From Phytophthora colocasiae (Eukaryota > Oomycota > Peronosporomycetes > Peronosporales > Peronosporaceae), in the NCBI GenBank assembly GCA_018806915.1, contig JAGKQI010000021.1:124001-188000 (forward strand): a DNA stretch of 64,000 bases. Reading direction: 5' to 3'. Below the pieces are notes generated by a model, which did not search any database, had not been told where the DNA came from, and saw only the letters and a program-made list of their open reading frames with translations. The position numbers were made by a program, and so were the translations under genes. This document shows, in pieces, positions 44,630-54,598 of the stretch (the first letter of the stretch is position 1; the number at the start of each line of letters is the position of its first letter).

Positions 44630-46361
44630 CGGTTTGGAAACCGGTACGAGCCGAGCGTTCTGAGTACTGCATCTATGCATATGTGAACAAGAAATCGAGA
44701 GATCAAGATAGGGAGAATTCGGATCTGCGCGGTAATACATGTAAGTTGCATTCGTATACTGCTAAGATCGCGAGTCTTCCCCGGATCGATGAGTTCTCTC
44801 GATCTGGTGCGGAAGTGGCTCTGGATCTCAAGGAAGGAGAGTCCAGGGGGTATTGGAAATACCACGCACCCGGAAAATGGTTCCGCCAAGCCAAGATCTC
44901 AGGCAAGATCAATCACGAAAGAGCGATCTTGCTCCTGGACACTGGCGCCGAGGTATCCATCTTGGATACCGCCTTTGCTCGTAAGGTTGGGTGCCACTTT
45001 GACACTAGTCAGAGACAGGAGTGTGTTGGGATCGGTGATAATGTGTACACCACCGAGGGAAGAACGAGGATCAAGATCACGCTTGCGGGATACTTGGTCT
45101 ACTTTTCGATATTTGGATCGGGGATCTATCCGGGCAAGATGCGATCCTGGGTATGGATTTCATGATCCCGGCTGGAGTCCGGATGGATCTGGCGAAGGGA
45201 TCGATGTGCTTACCTAATGAAGTGGGGATCCCACTTAGTGGTCGCAAGAGATTATTCGGGGAGAAGGTAAGATCGGTAAAATTGGAGGAAGATCTACATA
45301 TCCCAGTTGGGGGATCTGAAGAGATCGCATCGAGAGTGAAATTATCGGCGACAGAAAAATTGTGGGTGACCAGAGGCGACCAATGGGTACCTACAGTGGT
45401 GAATGGACCCGGCCGAACTCGGTACTTAGTGATCACGAATTTGAGCGAGAAGATTTTACGACTGGATCACAGATTACATGTTGGAATGGTACTTGATCAG
45501 GAAAAAGTGCCTCGATTCCCCGGGTTTGTGTCGATCGGATCCCGACGTTACATGGAGTGGCAGAATCTAGCTCTAGAAGCGACTGTGGACGCAAGACCAG
45601 AACCTCAGGAATCCGTGGAGATCCCCTTACCGTCGGTCGAACGGCCGACCTACGTTACGCCGCGATCCATACTCCCGCCGAGGTGGGGCAACCAGGACCG
45701 ACCCTGATCCTGCACCAATATCGACACCGGAACCGCGATCACCAACCGATACAGCCGAAGTCAAGGTCGCATTCATCGATCCCCAACCGGATCCCATGGA
45801 TACCCCACCGATCACGATCAGTTCCGACAAGACCCCGAGTGGCGAAGCTGGGGCGGTGAGACTGAGACGAATGAGAGCTTGCCAGATCAGGCCCCAGATC
45901 GGACAGATCGGACATGCGAAGAAGAGATCGAGGAAAAAACAGAAAAACCAGATTTTCAAATCGAGATCAAACATGAATCCGACGCCGATGCCGTCCCCAG
46001 GGTTAAAGACACCCCGATCTTGACAGCCAAGGACGATAGGCTGCGTGATCAATCAACGGATGAACCGGATCCGACATCTCCTGAAGGGATCGAGAACGCT
46101 GATCAGACCCACTTACACGAAAGTGGTGATTTTTCGACCGAAGATCTAGCCGATAATCTCGCAGTAGTACCAGAGATCCAGATCTCCACCACCGAAGAAG
46201 TCAGGATTGAAGATCTGACAAGGGAATCCAGGATCAGCTACCCCGGAGGAGATCGAGAAACTTCGACAGATTATTTGGAAGAAGCGACATCTCCTGATCG
46301 GAAAGGGAAACGCACTTCCTCCAGCGGCCAAGGGTGTTATATGCGATATCGACGTGGGTGA
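44630..46361 (+). pseudogene. Ty3 protease and linker region, frameshifted
   Basis: The aspartic protease active site is plain: AILLLDTGAEVSILDTAFAR (about 44920-44980). The frame then breaks near 45110, where the next blocks (AILGMDFMIPAGVRMDLA) continue in another frame through 45707. A Glu/Asp-rich linker (45879-46361) in the same frame precedes the RT, and the frame shifts again near 46310 into the intact pol. The linker has no recognised domain. Confidence 0.7.
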
Positions 46362-49300
46362 TGCAAAGCCGATCGCACAACGAGTCCGAAAGGTGGCGCC
46401 ACAGTTCCGCGAGAAAGTATCGGATCTCATCAAAGGACTCCTAGCTGCCAAGATCATCCGGCCATCGACCTCGCCATGGGCATCTCCGATCGTGGTGATC
46501 ATCAAGAAGAACGGTGTAGACATCCGACTATGTATCGATTATCGGCTGGTGAACGGTCTCACAAGGCTGATGATCTACCCGATGCCTCTGATCAATGACC
46601 TGTTAGAAGATCTTGACAAGGTTCTGTGGTATTGTTCATTAGACATGGCGAGTGGATTCTGGGTCGTATCAATGACCGATCGAGCTCGCGCGATCTCGGC
46701 TTTCATCACTCCATTTGGCCTTTTCGAGTGGAATCGCATGCCGTTCGGGCTGAAGAACGCTCCTCAGATCTATCAACGCCTTGTGGACAATGCCCTATAT
46801 GGATTTCTGAAGATCTCCCAGTCCGGAGATGTGGAAGGCTCTGCGGATGTGTTCGAATCAGGGATCCCGGAAGATCCCGGTCGTCCGTCGGTGCTAGGTC
46901 GGAGATCATACATCGACGATATCTTGATCACGGCTGGATCATGGGATCAAATGTGCGATCGGGTGGAAGGCCTATTGGAGGCCTGCGATAAGTGGAATCT
47001 CTCGATCAGTGTGGCAAAGAGCTTCTGGGGCATGGATAAGGTGGAATATCTCGGACACAAAGTGTCGATCGATGGATTGGAGGCAAACCCGAAGGACCTG
47101 AAGTCTCTGACGGATCTACCATTCCCTGGATCACTCCGATCCATGCAATCGTTCCTTGGAAGTTTGAATTACTATAGTCGGTTCATCGAGGATTATGCGA
47201 TCTATGCATCGGTCCTATATGAACTACGTGAGGTGGAGTTCGCAGAACTGAAGAAGCGACCAGATCTACGAAAGATCATGGATAGCATGGACCTGATCAC
47301 TCAAGATCCCGTCGCGCTTAAGTCGGATCGGGATAGATCGCTAGATATCCCGACTCAAAGAAGCGATAGTACAACGGATCCTGACTTGGGGGCGATGTCT
47401 TCACCCTGTTCAAGCGAGATCGGAACCAACCTGGGCCTAAAGACTGGTGACGAGAGGTGGGGTAGGGCATACAGGGCGTTTACAGCCTTGAAGACCAAGA
47501 TCGCGTCGACCCCGATCCTTCGCCACTTCGACACGACGAAGTTACCCGTGGTGATCGTGTACGCTAGTGACTGGGCGATTTCCGCCGCACTAATGCAGGA
47601 ACACGACCAGATCTATCACCCGGTCGCGTTTGCCAGCCGAACCTTGAAGACCAACGAGCTGAATTATAATGTTGCCGAAAAGGAGGTGTTAGCTCTACTT
47701 CGGATCTTGGATCTACACTACACCTTGTTGGTGGGACGTCGGATCAAGGTCCTAACCCGACACTCGACGCTTGCCTGGCTGTTCAAGTCTGCCGGCCTCC
47801 AAGGACGTCTGGGACAATGGTCTGCTCTTCTGTCCCCGTGGACACTCGAGATCACGAAGTGTACGAAGGGGGAGGATGAAATACTGGGGGCGATCGCAGC
47901 TAACGTAACGCCCCGATCGGAGATCGACGAAGCTCTGATCGCGATCGCGCCGCGAAAGGAGCCAAAACGTCGGATCCAGATGCCGATCCCCACTGTAGAC
48001 CCAGATGAGGAGTTGTGGGTTATAAGTTTCGACGGATCGGCACGCGTGAAACGAGGAGGAGGCGCTTTCAGCGCGATCGTGTGGAGTTTACCAGAGTGGA
48101 AGGTGATCAAGGCTAGATCGGATTATGCTGAAAGCCTCACTGTCAATGAAGCGGAATACCGTGGACTCTTGCTAGGTCTTGGCATGATCGCACAGTTAGA
48201 ACGCCGCCGTTTGGTCGTTTGTGGCGATTCGAATCTGGTAATCCGACAAGTCCGGGGCGAGATCGACTGCAAGGCGCCAGGATTGACGCTACTGAAACAG
48301 AAGGTGCTAGATCACTTGCGGAATTGGGGAGATCACGAGCTGGTCCATGTGAAGAGAGACTGGAATGGGAGCGCAGATAGCTTGGCGAGTGCCGCGCTGC
48401 AGCGAGGAAGCGGGATCGAAGTCCACGATGAGACAGATCGATGCGATCTGATCACCCTGAATCGGCTTAATGAGGTGTTGATCCCTCGAGTTGAAGATCG
48501 ATCTGTGCAAGTGTCGGCAGTAGCCACGCGTGCAGCCCGAGCGCGACCTGGCGCCGCTGTCTTGCGAGAGGAACTGATCCGGGAGATGCGGGTTGATCGG
48601 ATCAGGCGAGCCCAGGACGAGGAGGTCTGGATCGCAGGACTAAAGAAGTACCTGGCTGGGCAGATCGCGGATCTTACTCGAGCCGAATCCGGATCCTACG
48701 CCAAGATCGCCTCCGAGTACGAGGTAGATGAACAAGATCTGTTGTTTTACTGTCCACCAGGGCCGAGATCAAGAGGTGATCGCGATCGCCTGATGAGACT
48801 TGTAGTTCCAGAAACGCTACAGCAGGATGTCCTCCACCACTATCATACGACTCTGGAAGGAGGACATCAGGGGATCGGACGCACTTATCAGCGGATCCGA
48901 GATCATTTCCACTGGAGGGGATTATATCGGAGCGTGCAGCGATACGTAGGCGAGTGTGTAGATTGTGAGACCGGGAAGGGGAGACCCACGATCCGGGGCG
49001 AGTCGCCGGGGAATCTGCAGGCGACATACCCATTCCAGATCATAGCAATGGATCACATACCTTCTCTGCCCAGATCCAACAAAGGCAACACCGAACTACT
49101 GATCTGGGTCGATCTGTTCACGGGATATGTGATCGCAAAGGCCAGTTCCTCCCGATCGGCCCAGACCGTCGCGGAATCTTATGAAGAATGCGTGTTCCGC
49201 AGATTTGGTGCTAGCGAGATGATCAGGCACGATCGAGAACCGGGTTTCATGTCCGACTTCTTCAGATCGTTCAATAAGATCCTGGGGCAGCGACAACGGG

Positions 49301-50166
49301 CGACGATGGCCTACCGGCCGCAAGCCAACGGGACTGCGGAACGGATGGTGCAAACGGCGACTAGGGCGATCAAGATGTATGTTCAAGATCTCGATCAGAA
49401 GGACTGGGATGAATACGCGGAGAGACTGACGTTCGCCATTAATACGGCTCACGATCGGGTTCGGGGAGATACCCCTCATTACCTGGTACATGGATGGGAT
49501 CCGAGATCGACGTTGGAGGCAACGATCCCGATCGGATCGACCAGACGCCACGATCGCGATCCAAGACGGTGGAGGTATCGGGTTCAGAGATACTACCAGC
49601 AGTCGCGAGAGCAGGTCAACGCTAGACTACGAGAGGCGATTGCAGATCGAGCCGATCGGCACAATGAGGATGTCGATCCGCATCAGATCGAAGCTGGATC
49701 ACGAGTTTGGCTATACCTAGATCGTGTGAAGGAAGGGTATGCACGTAAACTCGCTCACCTTTGGCACGGCCCGTTCCGTGTTGCAGAGAAGCTCAACGAA
49801 TTCACGATCAAGCTGGAGATCGCGGGATCTGATTACCATATCTTTCCAGTGGTCCATGTTTCTAAGCTAAAGCTGGTGCGGAATTTTCCGGATCGACCGC
49901 GGGTCGAGTTGACTGTGGATGAAGCAGATCGGCTAGATTTCGATGAGATCCTCCTTCCGGAGGACAGTTGGGTCCCAGATCTGGATGCCGACGAGTACGA
50001 GGTCGAACGGATCTCGGACATGCGAAGTGGGAAACGGACTCGCTACGGCCGGATCTATCGTGAATTCCTGGTGCACTGGGTCGGTTATGATGAACCAACT
50101 TGGGTCGACGAAGCTGATCTTAACTGTGGAGCCATACTGAGCGCGTTCCTACGTGAATCATGCTAA
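46354..50166 (+). CDS. Ty3 pol: RT, degenerate RNase H, second RNase H, integrase, chromodomain
   Basis: 1270 codons, uninterrupted. RT at about 25-290 (LCIDYRLVNGLTRLMIYPMP, SLDMASGFW, FGLKNAPQIYQRLVD, YIDDILI). First RNase H at about 370-515 (YASDWAISAALMQEHDQIYH, AEKEVLALL), but its usual TDHSTL is TRHSTL (Arg codon 47758-47760), removing a catalytic Asp. A second, archaeal-like RNase H at about 550-690 keeps all four acids (VISFDGSARVKRGGG, NEAEYRGLLLGL, VCGDSNLVI, SADSLASAAL). Integrase: zinc region HHYHTTLEGGHQ...CVDCETGK and DDE core (IAMDHIPSLP, IRHDREPGFMSDFF, RPQANGTAERMVQT). A C-terminal chromodomain YEVERISDM...YGRIYREFLVHWVGYDEP precedes the stop. The pattern of a dead tether and a live second RNase H also occurs in retroviruses and Tat elements. 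Confidence 0.93.
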   Translation: MGDAKPIAQRVRKVAPQFREKVSDLIKGLLAAKIIRPSTSPWASPIVVIIKKNGVDIRLCIDYRLVNGLTRLMIYPMPLINDLLEDLDKVLWYCSLDMASGFWVVSMTDRARAISAFITPFGLFEWNRMPFGLKNAPQIYQRLVDNALYGFLKISQSGDVEGSADVFESGIPEDPGRPSVLGRRSYIDDILITAGSWDQMCDRVEGLLEACDKWNLSISVAKSFWGMDKVEYLGHKVSIDGLEANPKDLKSLTDLPFPGSLRSMQSFLGSLNYYSRFIEDYAIYASVLYELREVEFAELKKRPDLRKIMDSMDLITQDPVALKSDRDRSLDIPTQRSDSTTDPDLGAMSSPCSSEIGTNLGLKTGDERWGRAYRAFTALKTKIASTPILRHFDTTKLPVVIVYASDWAISAALMQEHDQIYHPVAFASRTLKTNELNYNVAEKEVLALLRILDLHYTLLVGRRIKVLTRHSTLAWLFKSAGLQGRLGQWSALLSPWTLEITKCTKGEDEILGAIAANVTPRSEIDEALIAIAPRKEPKRRIQMPIPTVDPDEELWVISFDGSARVKRGGGAFSAIVWSLPEWKVIKARSDYAESLTVNEAEYRGLLLGLGMIAQLERRRLVVCGDSNLVIRQVRGEIDCKAPGLTLLKQKVLDHLRNWGDHELVHVKRDWNGSADSLASAALQRGSGIEVHDETDRCDLITLNRLNEVLIPRVEDRSVQVSAVATRAARARPGAAVLREELIREMRVDRIRRAQDEEVWIAGLKKYLAGQIADLTRAESGSYAKIASEYEVDEQDLLFYCPPGPRSRGDRDRLMRLVVPETLQQDVLHHYHTTLEGGHQGIGRTYQRIRDHFHWRGLYRSVQRYVGECVDCETGKGRPTIRGESPGNLQATYPFQIIAMDHIPSLPRSNKGNTELLIWVDLFTGYVIAKASSSRSAQTVAESYEECVFRRFGASEMIRHDREPGFMSDFFRSFNKILGQRQRATMAYRPQANGTAERMVQTATRAIKMYVQDLDQKDWDEYAERLTFAINTAHDRVRGDTPHYLVHGWDPRSTLEATIPIGSTRRHDRDPRRWRYRVQRYYQQSREQVNARLREAIADRADRHNEDVDPHQIEAGSRVWLYLDRVKEGYARKLAHLWHGPFRVAEKLNEFTIKLEIAGSDYHIFPVVHVSKLKLVRNFPDRPRVELTVDEADRLDFDEILLPEDSWVPDLDADEYEVERISDMRSGKRTRYGRIYREFLVHWVGYDEPTWVDEADLNCGAILSAFLRESC

Positions 50167-50583
50167 CCGAAATCGGTTTGGCGTGATGCAGTCGCACGAA
50201 GAGGTGTAGACGCAGAGAAGGCGACGTGACCGGGTCACAACGCCGAGATCGCGGATGCTGATCTGGATGTCTATCTGGATCGGATGTGGAGATTTTATAT
50301 TTTTCGTGGAGATTTTATATTTTTCTTGTATATGCATGTAAAACCGGACTGATTGGATGGAAGGTGTGGAGATTTCGAAGATGCTAAGTGGGATCGAAAC
50401 TGTGGAGTAAGTATGGAGAAGAACGCTGGTTTTTGAAGCTGGAAAGATTACGTGGAATTGAAAAGAGGCTAGGCTGGAGTCAGGATCGCGTGGCGAAGTA
50501 CCGGATCGTGATAGAGAATATGTAAGCGTGCTGACCGACTCCGGGCTCAGCTGATCACCTCCGGACTGGTCGAGATCGCGGGA

Positions 50584-53164
50584 TCAGGGAGTCCCAGGAG
50601 GTGTAGGTGGAGCAGGCGGGTTAAACTTGTTTTCGAGCCATGGGATCTGCCGGGACGGGTGATCTGCCGGCCGATCGCGGTAATGGTTGCGCCAAGGGTC
50701 CTCCTGATCGCATTCTGCCAACGCAGAGATCAGATCGGTGGGCTCCGGTCGGTTCAGAGTCGGCTGGGCCAGGTTAGCCATTCGGGAGGCCGATGCGGGG
50801 TACCAGTATACCCGATCACGGATAGTAGGGAAGTGCAGGAAGTAGGGATCGAGCAGAAGATCGATGTCCGCCCACATCGCCCTCATCATGGGCAGGAATC
50901 GTCCCAACAGCAGCCGCCAACGTTCTCCGGTACGGCTACGCCGTTGCCGACGCTCGAGGTAATACCGACGGAGATCAGGATCAGCTTCATACATCGCCTT
51001 CGTGATCTCGAGATAATGGGTCGATTCCCAGTAGGTGATCTGACTCGAAGGCGGCGTAGGCATCCGCGATCTGCCCCAGCATGGTTCCAGCACGACGATG
51101 TAGACCGAGATCGAAGGTGAGGGGGGCCGGTCGGTTGCGGAGCACCTCCCAAGGTAGGGTAGCAAGTAGGGCCTGCACGTTGGGCCCAGTGATCAGGCTA
51201 GCCAACCAACCGACCCCGGCTCGGGAAGGGCGATTAGCCGGTGATCTCGCGGGGTAGAGGAATCCGGGAGGTAGCAGCAGCCTCTTGGACAATGTGGAGA
51301 GGATCATACCGACGATCGCCAAAGTTCCGACGAACATCGGATCCCACGGGAAGACATCACCAGCCGCAAACTGCCGGACGTTCGCATACCCGGGAATAGA
51401 CGAGCTGATCGCGAACAGGGGAGGGTGCAGCTGGGGGCGTGGCGAGCCGCCGGGAGAGCCGCCACCCGGAGATCCCCCACCGGGAGGGCTCCCGCCAGCT
51501 GGACTACCCCTCGGGGACCCCTGAGGAGAAGTGATCGGAGTCTGTGGGGAACTGCCGCCCGGAGGTGTCGGCTGCGCCGGAGGCGTCGATGGAGCAGGCC
51601 CCCCTTGATCACCGGATGCTGGAGGAGGATTTCCATGCCGGCGGTGCCACGACAGCGATCGGAGTATCGTAGCCCGAAGAGCGTCGTCGGATCCAGCGCC
51701 AGAATCCTCCGCGTCATCGTCATGCTCTGGATCGGGTTTACGTTTGGACCGATCCGAGCCACCCTTCTTCGGGGAAGGTGCTTCCACGGTCACTTGCGAG
51801 GTGGCCTGGGTGCGATCTGCTTCCTCCGCATCCGGCCCAGTCGGGATCGCGGGTTCAGGACCCAGATCGAAGGGGTCTGGGCTTTCCTCGTGCTTTTCTT
51901 CGAGCTCGGTCGCCTGGGCCTGGCCACCGGGTTGGTCTCCAGCGGGAACATCAGGTGGGGCCGCGTCGTGATCGGCCGGGGGAGGCTCCGTCCGCGAGGT
52001 CTTGTGCGGGGGCGATGTAGCAGGAGATGGGGGCGGACTGAGAGCACGTTTGACCCCCCGTTCATCTTGAGCAGCGCGGAGCCGAGACACCATTTCGGTC
52101 AGGACGTTGGTGGTCGCCATTACGTCACCTTCTGCCTGATCGTAGTTCTCCTGCAATGCCTGAAGACTCGCTTCTAACTCCTGCACTTCGGCATGGGTAC
52201 CGATCAGATCATCCTCTACGACAAACAGAATATGAGTAATCATGGTCAGGTGGAGGGGATCTGAACTATATGCGCACCTAGACGAGTGGATCGTTGTCGC
52301 TCGGCGCTGAGATCCGCCTGTGCTCTGTCACGATCTGCGAACGCTTGGTCTCGTTCCACGAGTAGGCGATCCCGCTCCGAAGTGACTCGGTTCAGTTCGG
52401 AGTTAGCGTGGGCGAGTTGATCGGTGGCTAGGTCACGTTCACCAGCGATACTGGTCAGGGAAGCGATCGCTCGGGCGGAGTCCGCCAAGGCTCGATCTCG
52501 CTCAGCCAGGGCCAATCGGGTGGGAGCCCCTGTCGAAGGCGTGGGGCTGGAATCCAGTTGGAGATGTGCAAGATCAGCCGAGATCCGGTTGTAGCTGGCC
52601 TTGGCAGTGATGGAGTCTTGCTTCGCCTCAGCCAGATCGCAAGCATGGATCCGGGCTTCCGCCTGGAGATCCTGGATCTCGTTGGTGGCTTGTTCCACCT
52701 CTTCGGTCAGACGATCCCTGTCCTCTGTAGCTCGATCTAGGTCTGCCTGGGCAGAGTTGAGACGCCGCGCGAACTCGTCGCGTTCCGATCGGAGCTGGTG
52801 AACCTGCATACGCAATCCATCGAGATCAGAGGCTTCCTCCGCGAGATCAGCGATCTCGCGCTCCAGACTGCCGCAATCTCGCCCTGCTGGTCTGCCCGGA
52901 ACCGCTCCATGGCGTCGACATGCGCCCGAAGTTCCATGGCTTCACGACTTAGTTGATCACGTTCGCGCACCAGGCGATCCCACCCTGGACTGCCCGGCAT
53001 CGGCCCAGCCTCATCGGATGAGAGCGGGCGTGCGTGGTCTGGAGCCGGACCCGACGAACGTCGCGAGATGTTGGAATGGGGAGATGGCGGACCGTCAGGG
53101 GATCTTGGGAATCGGGAGGTGTAGGCAAATAATCGCTCCCGGGATCACTTCCTTGCTGGCTCAT
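50584..53164 (-). CDS. Antisense gene of the Ty3 element: coiled-coil, Pro-rich protein with a 62 nt intron (broken copy)
   Basis: Runs on the minus strand from ATG 53164-53162, just inside the 3' LTR, to the stop at 50584-50586, between pol and the LTR. Parts: Ser/Pro-rich N-terminus (MSQQGSDPGSDYLPTPPDSQ); long coiled coil (VRERDQLSREAMELRAHVDA, VHQLRSERDEFARRLNSAQA, SERDRLLVERDQAFADRDRA); intron 52277-52216 (GTGCGC...GTCGTAG), whose removal joins RQRSTRL to EDDLIGTHAEVQELEASLQ with the coil in phase; a Pro/Gly/Asp-rich middle (about 52130-51420); and a C-terminal helical part (YLERRQRRSRTGERWRLLLG, LPMMRAMWADIDLLLDPYF). Frames also shift near 53020, 52870 and 51040, so this copy is probably dead or mis-sequenced. 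No known domain. The intron can persist because sense genomic RNA does not splice it. Confidence 0.65.
52216..52277 (-). other. Spliceosomal-type intron in the antisense Ty3 gene
   Basis: 62 nt, GTGCGC donor and GTCGTAG acceptor, the size of host introns in this window. It contains in-frame stops, and its removal keeps the coiled coil in frame. Confidence 0.6.
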
Positions 53165-53290
53165 GGAGACTGGAAGGGATCCGTTGGTGGTGGTCGAAGT
53201 GTTGTCGGGGTGACTTGTGCCTTGGGCTGAAGATTGGAGAATGAGACCTGAAGTGGACCGAGACGGACCAACTTGCAGGCTGGGGGCGGA

Positions 53291-54594
53291 TGTGGTGAAG
53301 CGCGAATAAGAAATCCGAGAAAAGGCAACGTCAGGCCCTAAGAGAGTCGGATCAAGCGACAGGGGCCTCTGGCGAAGCAAGATGTCAGTTGATGACCCCA
53401 GATTGCGCGAACGATGACTGACGAATGGATCCAGATCGATGTTCGTCTGGATCTCGCCAGCGATGAATGGATGGCGTCTTGGTCAAGTGAGACTAAGTGA
53501 TTGGAGAACCCGTCGTGCGGTCCCGCGTGGCGGCTCAGGGTCGGAGGAGAAAAGGGCGCCTTGCCTGAGGTCGCATGAGAAGGAGATCAAGGCGGCAGAG
53601 GGTCGGGATCGGTGTGATCTATGGTGGGCCGGTGACAACATAACCGTGAGATGCTGCCGAGGGGACCTGATGGCAGTGTTAGTCGCGTGGGGAGTGGTGA
53701 TCAAGTCTGGGAAGCTCAAGACCTGGAATGTCGACGACGCAGGCACGCGAGATCAAGTATGAAGGCTGCTGATCGGGATCATCGTTCAAGACGGTGGACC
53801 AAGATCGATGACCGAGATGGTTGATCGCCAGATCGGCAGATCGAGATCGCGATCAGGGGTTAGGTGAGATCAAGATCGAAGATCGGAAGGGCAGCTGTGT
53901 AGCCGGATGTCAGGTAATCGTAGGATAGCAGATGAGGATGGGGCTAGTAGACATAGGAATAACCATAAACAGAATCGAATTTGCTCTGGACATCACAAGT
54001 GCCTTCGTTCAAGACCGGAACTGGGAATTACATTGGCCCCCCGGCATCAAGAAGGTAAGGAGAAGAGATCTAGCATAGAGGTTAATTCTGGATAATACAT
54101 TGGCCAGTTTTACCCTATCTAGTGATCTATCCTTTACGTGCGAACTACGGATCGGAAGGAATTGGCTGCTTGGCCTGACGATCTCGTCGACTCTCAACCC
54201 ATCAAGACACCCGCTATAGGAAGCGGCAAGCATCGTAAAGGAAGGGATCAGATCCCCAACATTGGACCTTTGGAAGACCTGGATCGAAGACCAGGTGACC
54301 GGATCAAGGCTCGAGAACTCGCCTGTGACCCGGATCAACCCCTCCGAGGTAGAGTGAAGTATTCCCACGCTATCTCACACCCCCTACGTCACCCAAGACA
54401 TTCTTCTCGTCCCAAGACATCTTCAGAAGTCACCTGGAAGAGCGTAACCCGCCTACCGACGGGTACACAAGGTGAACACTACACGCAGCAAGATCACGGA
54501 TCATCGGGGGACCCCCTCCGTTAGTCGGTGTCTGGGCGCAAGTGGCGATCGCGATCGGCCTCAACCAGATTTTGGCCAGATCCGCTCCACCACA
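53291..54594 (+). repeat. 3' LTR of Ty3/gypsy element
   Basis: 1304 nt, TGTGGTG...CACCACA, followed by the target duplication TCGT (54595-54598). Confidence 0.95.
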
Positions 54595-54598
54595 TCGT

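Larger units (their letters stand above)
40999..54594 (+). mobile_element. Ty3/gypsy LTR retrotransposon with dual RNase H, chromodomain and antisense gene
   Basis: 13,596 nt, bounded by LTRs 40999-42331 (1333 nt) and 53291-54594 (1304 nt) that begin TGTGGTG and end CACCACA, with a 4 bp target duplication TCGT (40995-40998 and 54595-54598). The LTRs differ by a 30 nt deletion, a one-base indel and about three substitutions by eye. A primer site starting TGG lies at 42333 and a purine tract TGGGGGCGGA precedes the 3' LTR. Sense strand: gag-protease region (several frameshifts) and an intact 1270-codon pol. Opposite strand: a broken, intron-bearing frame between pol and the 3' LTR. GATC is hugely over-represented throughout. 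Confidence 0.95.

Noticed and set aside
51425..52177. 250-codon plus-strand frame opposite the antisense Ty3 gene
   Set aside because: Arg/Ser-rich shadow of the Pro/Gly-rich minus-strand frame; no domain and no start context.
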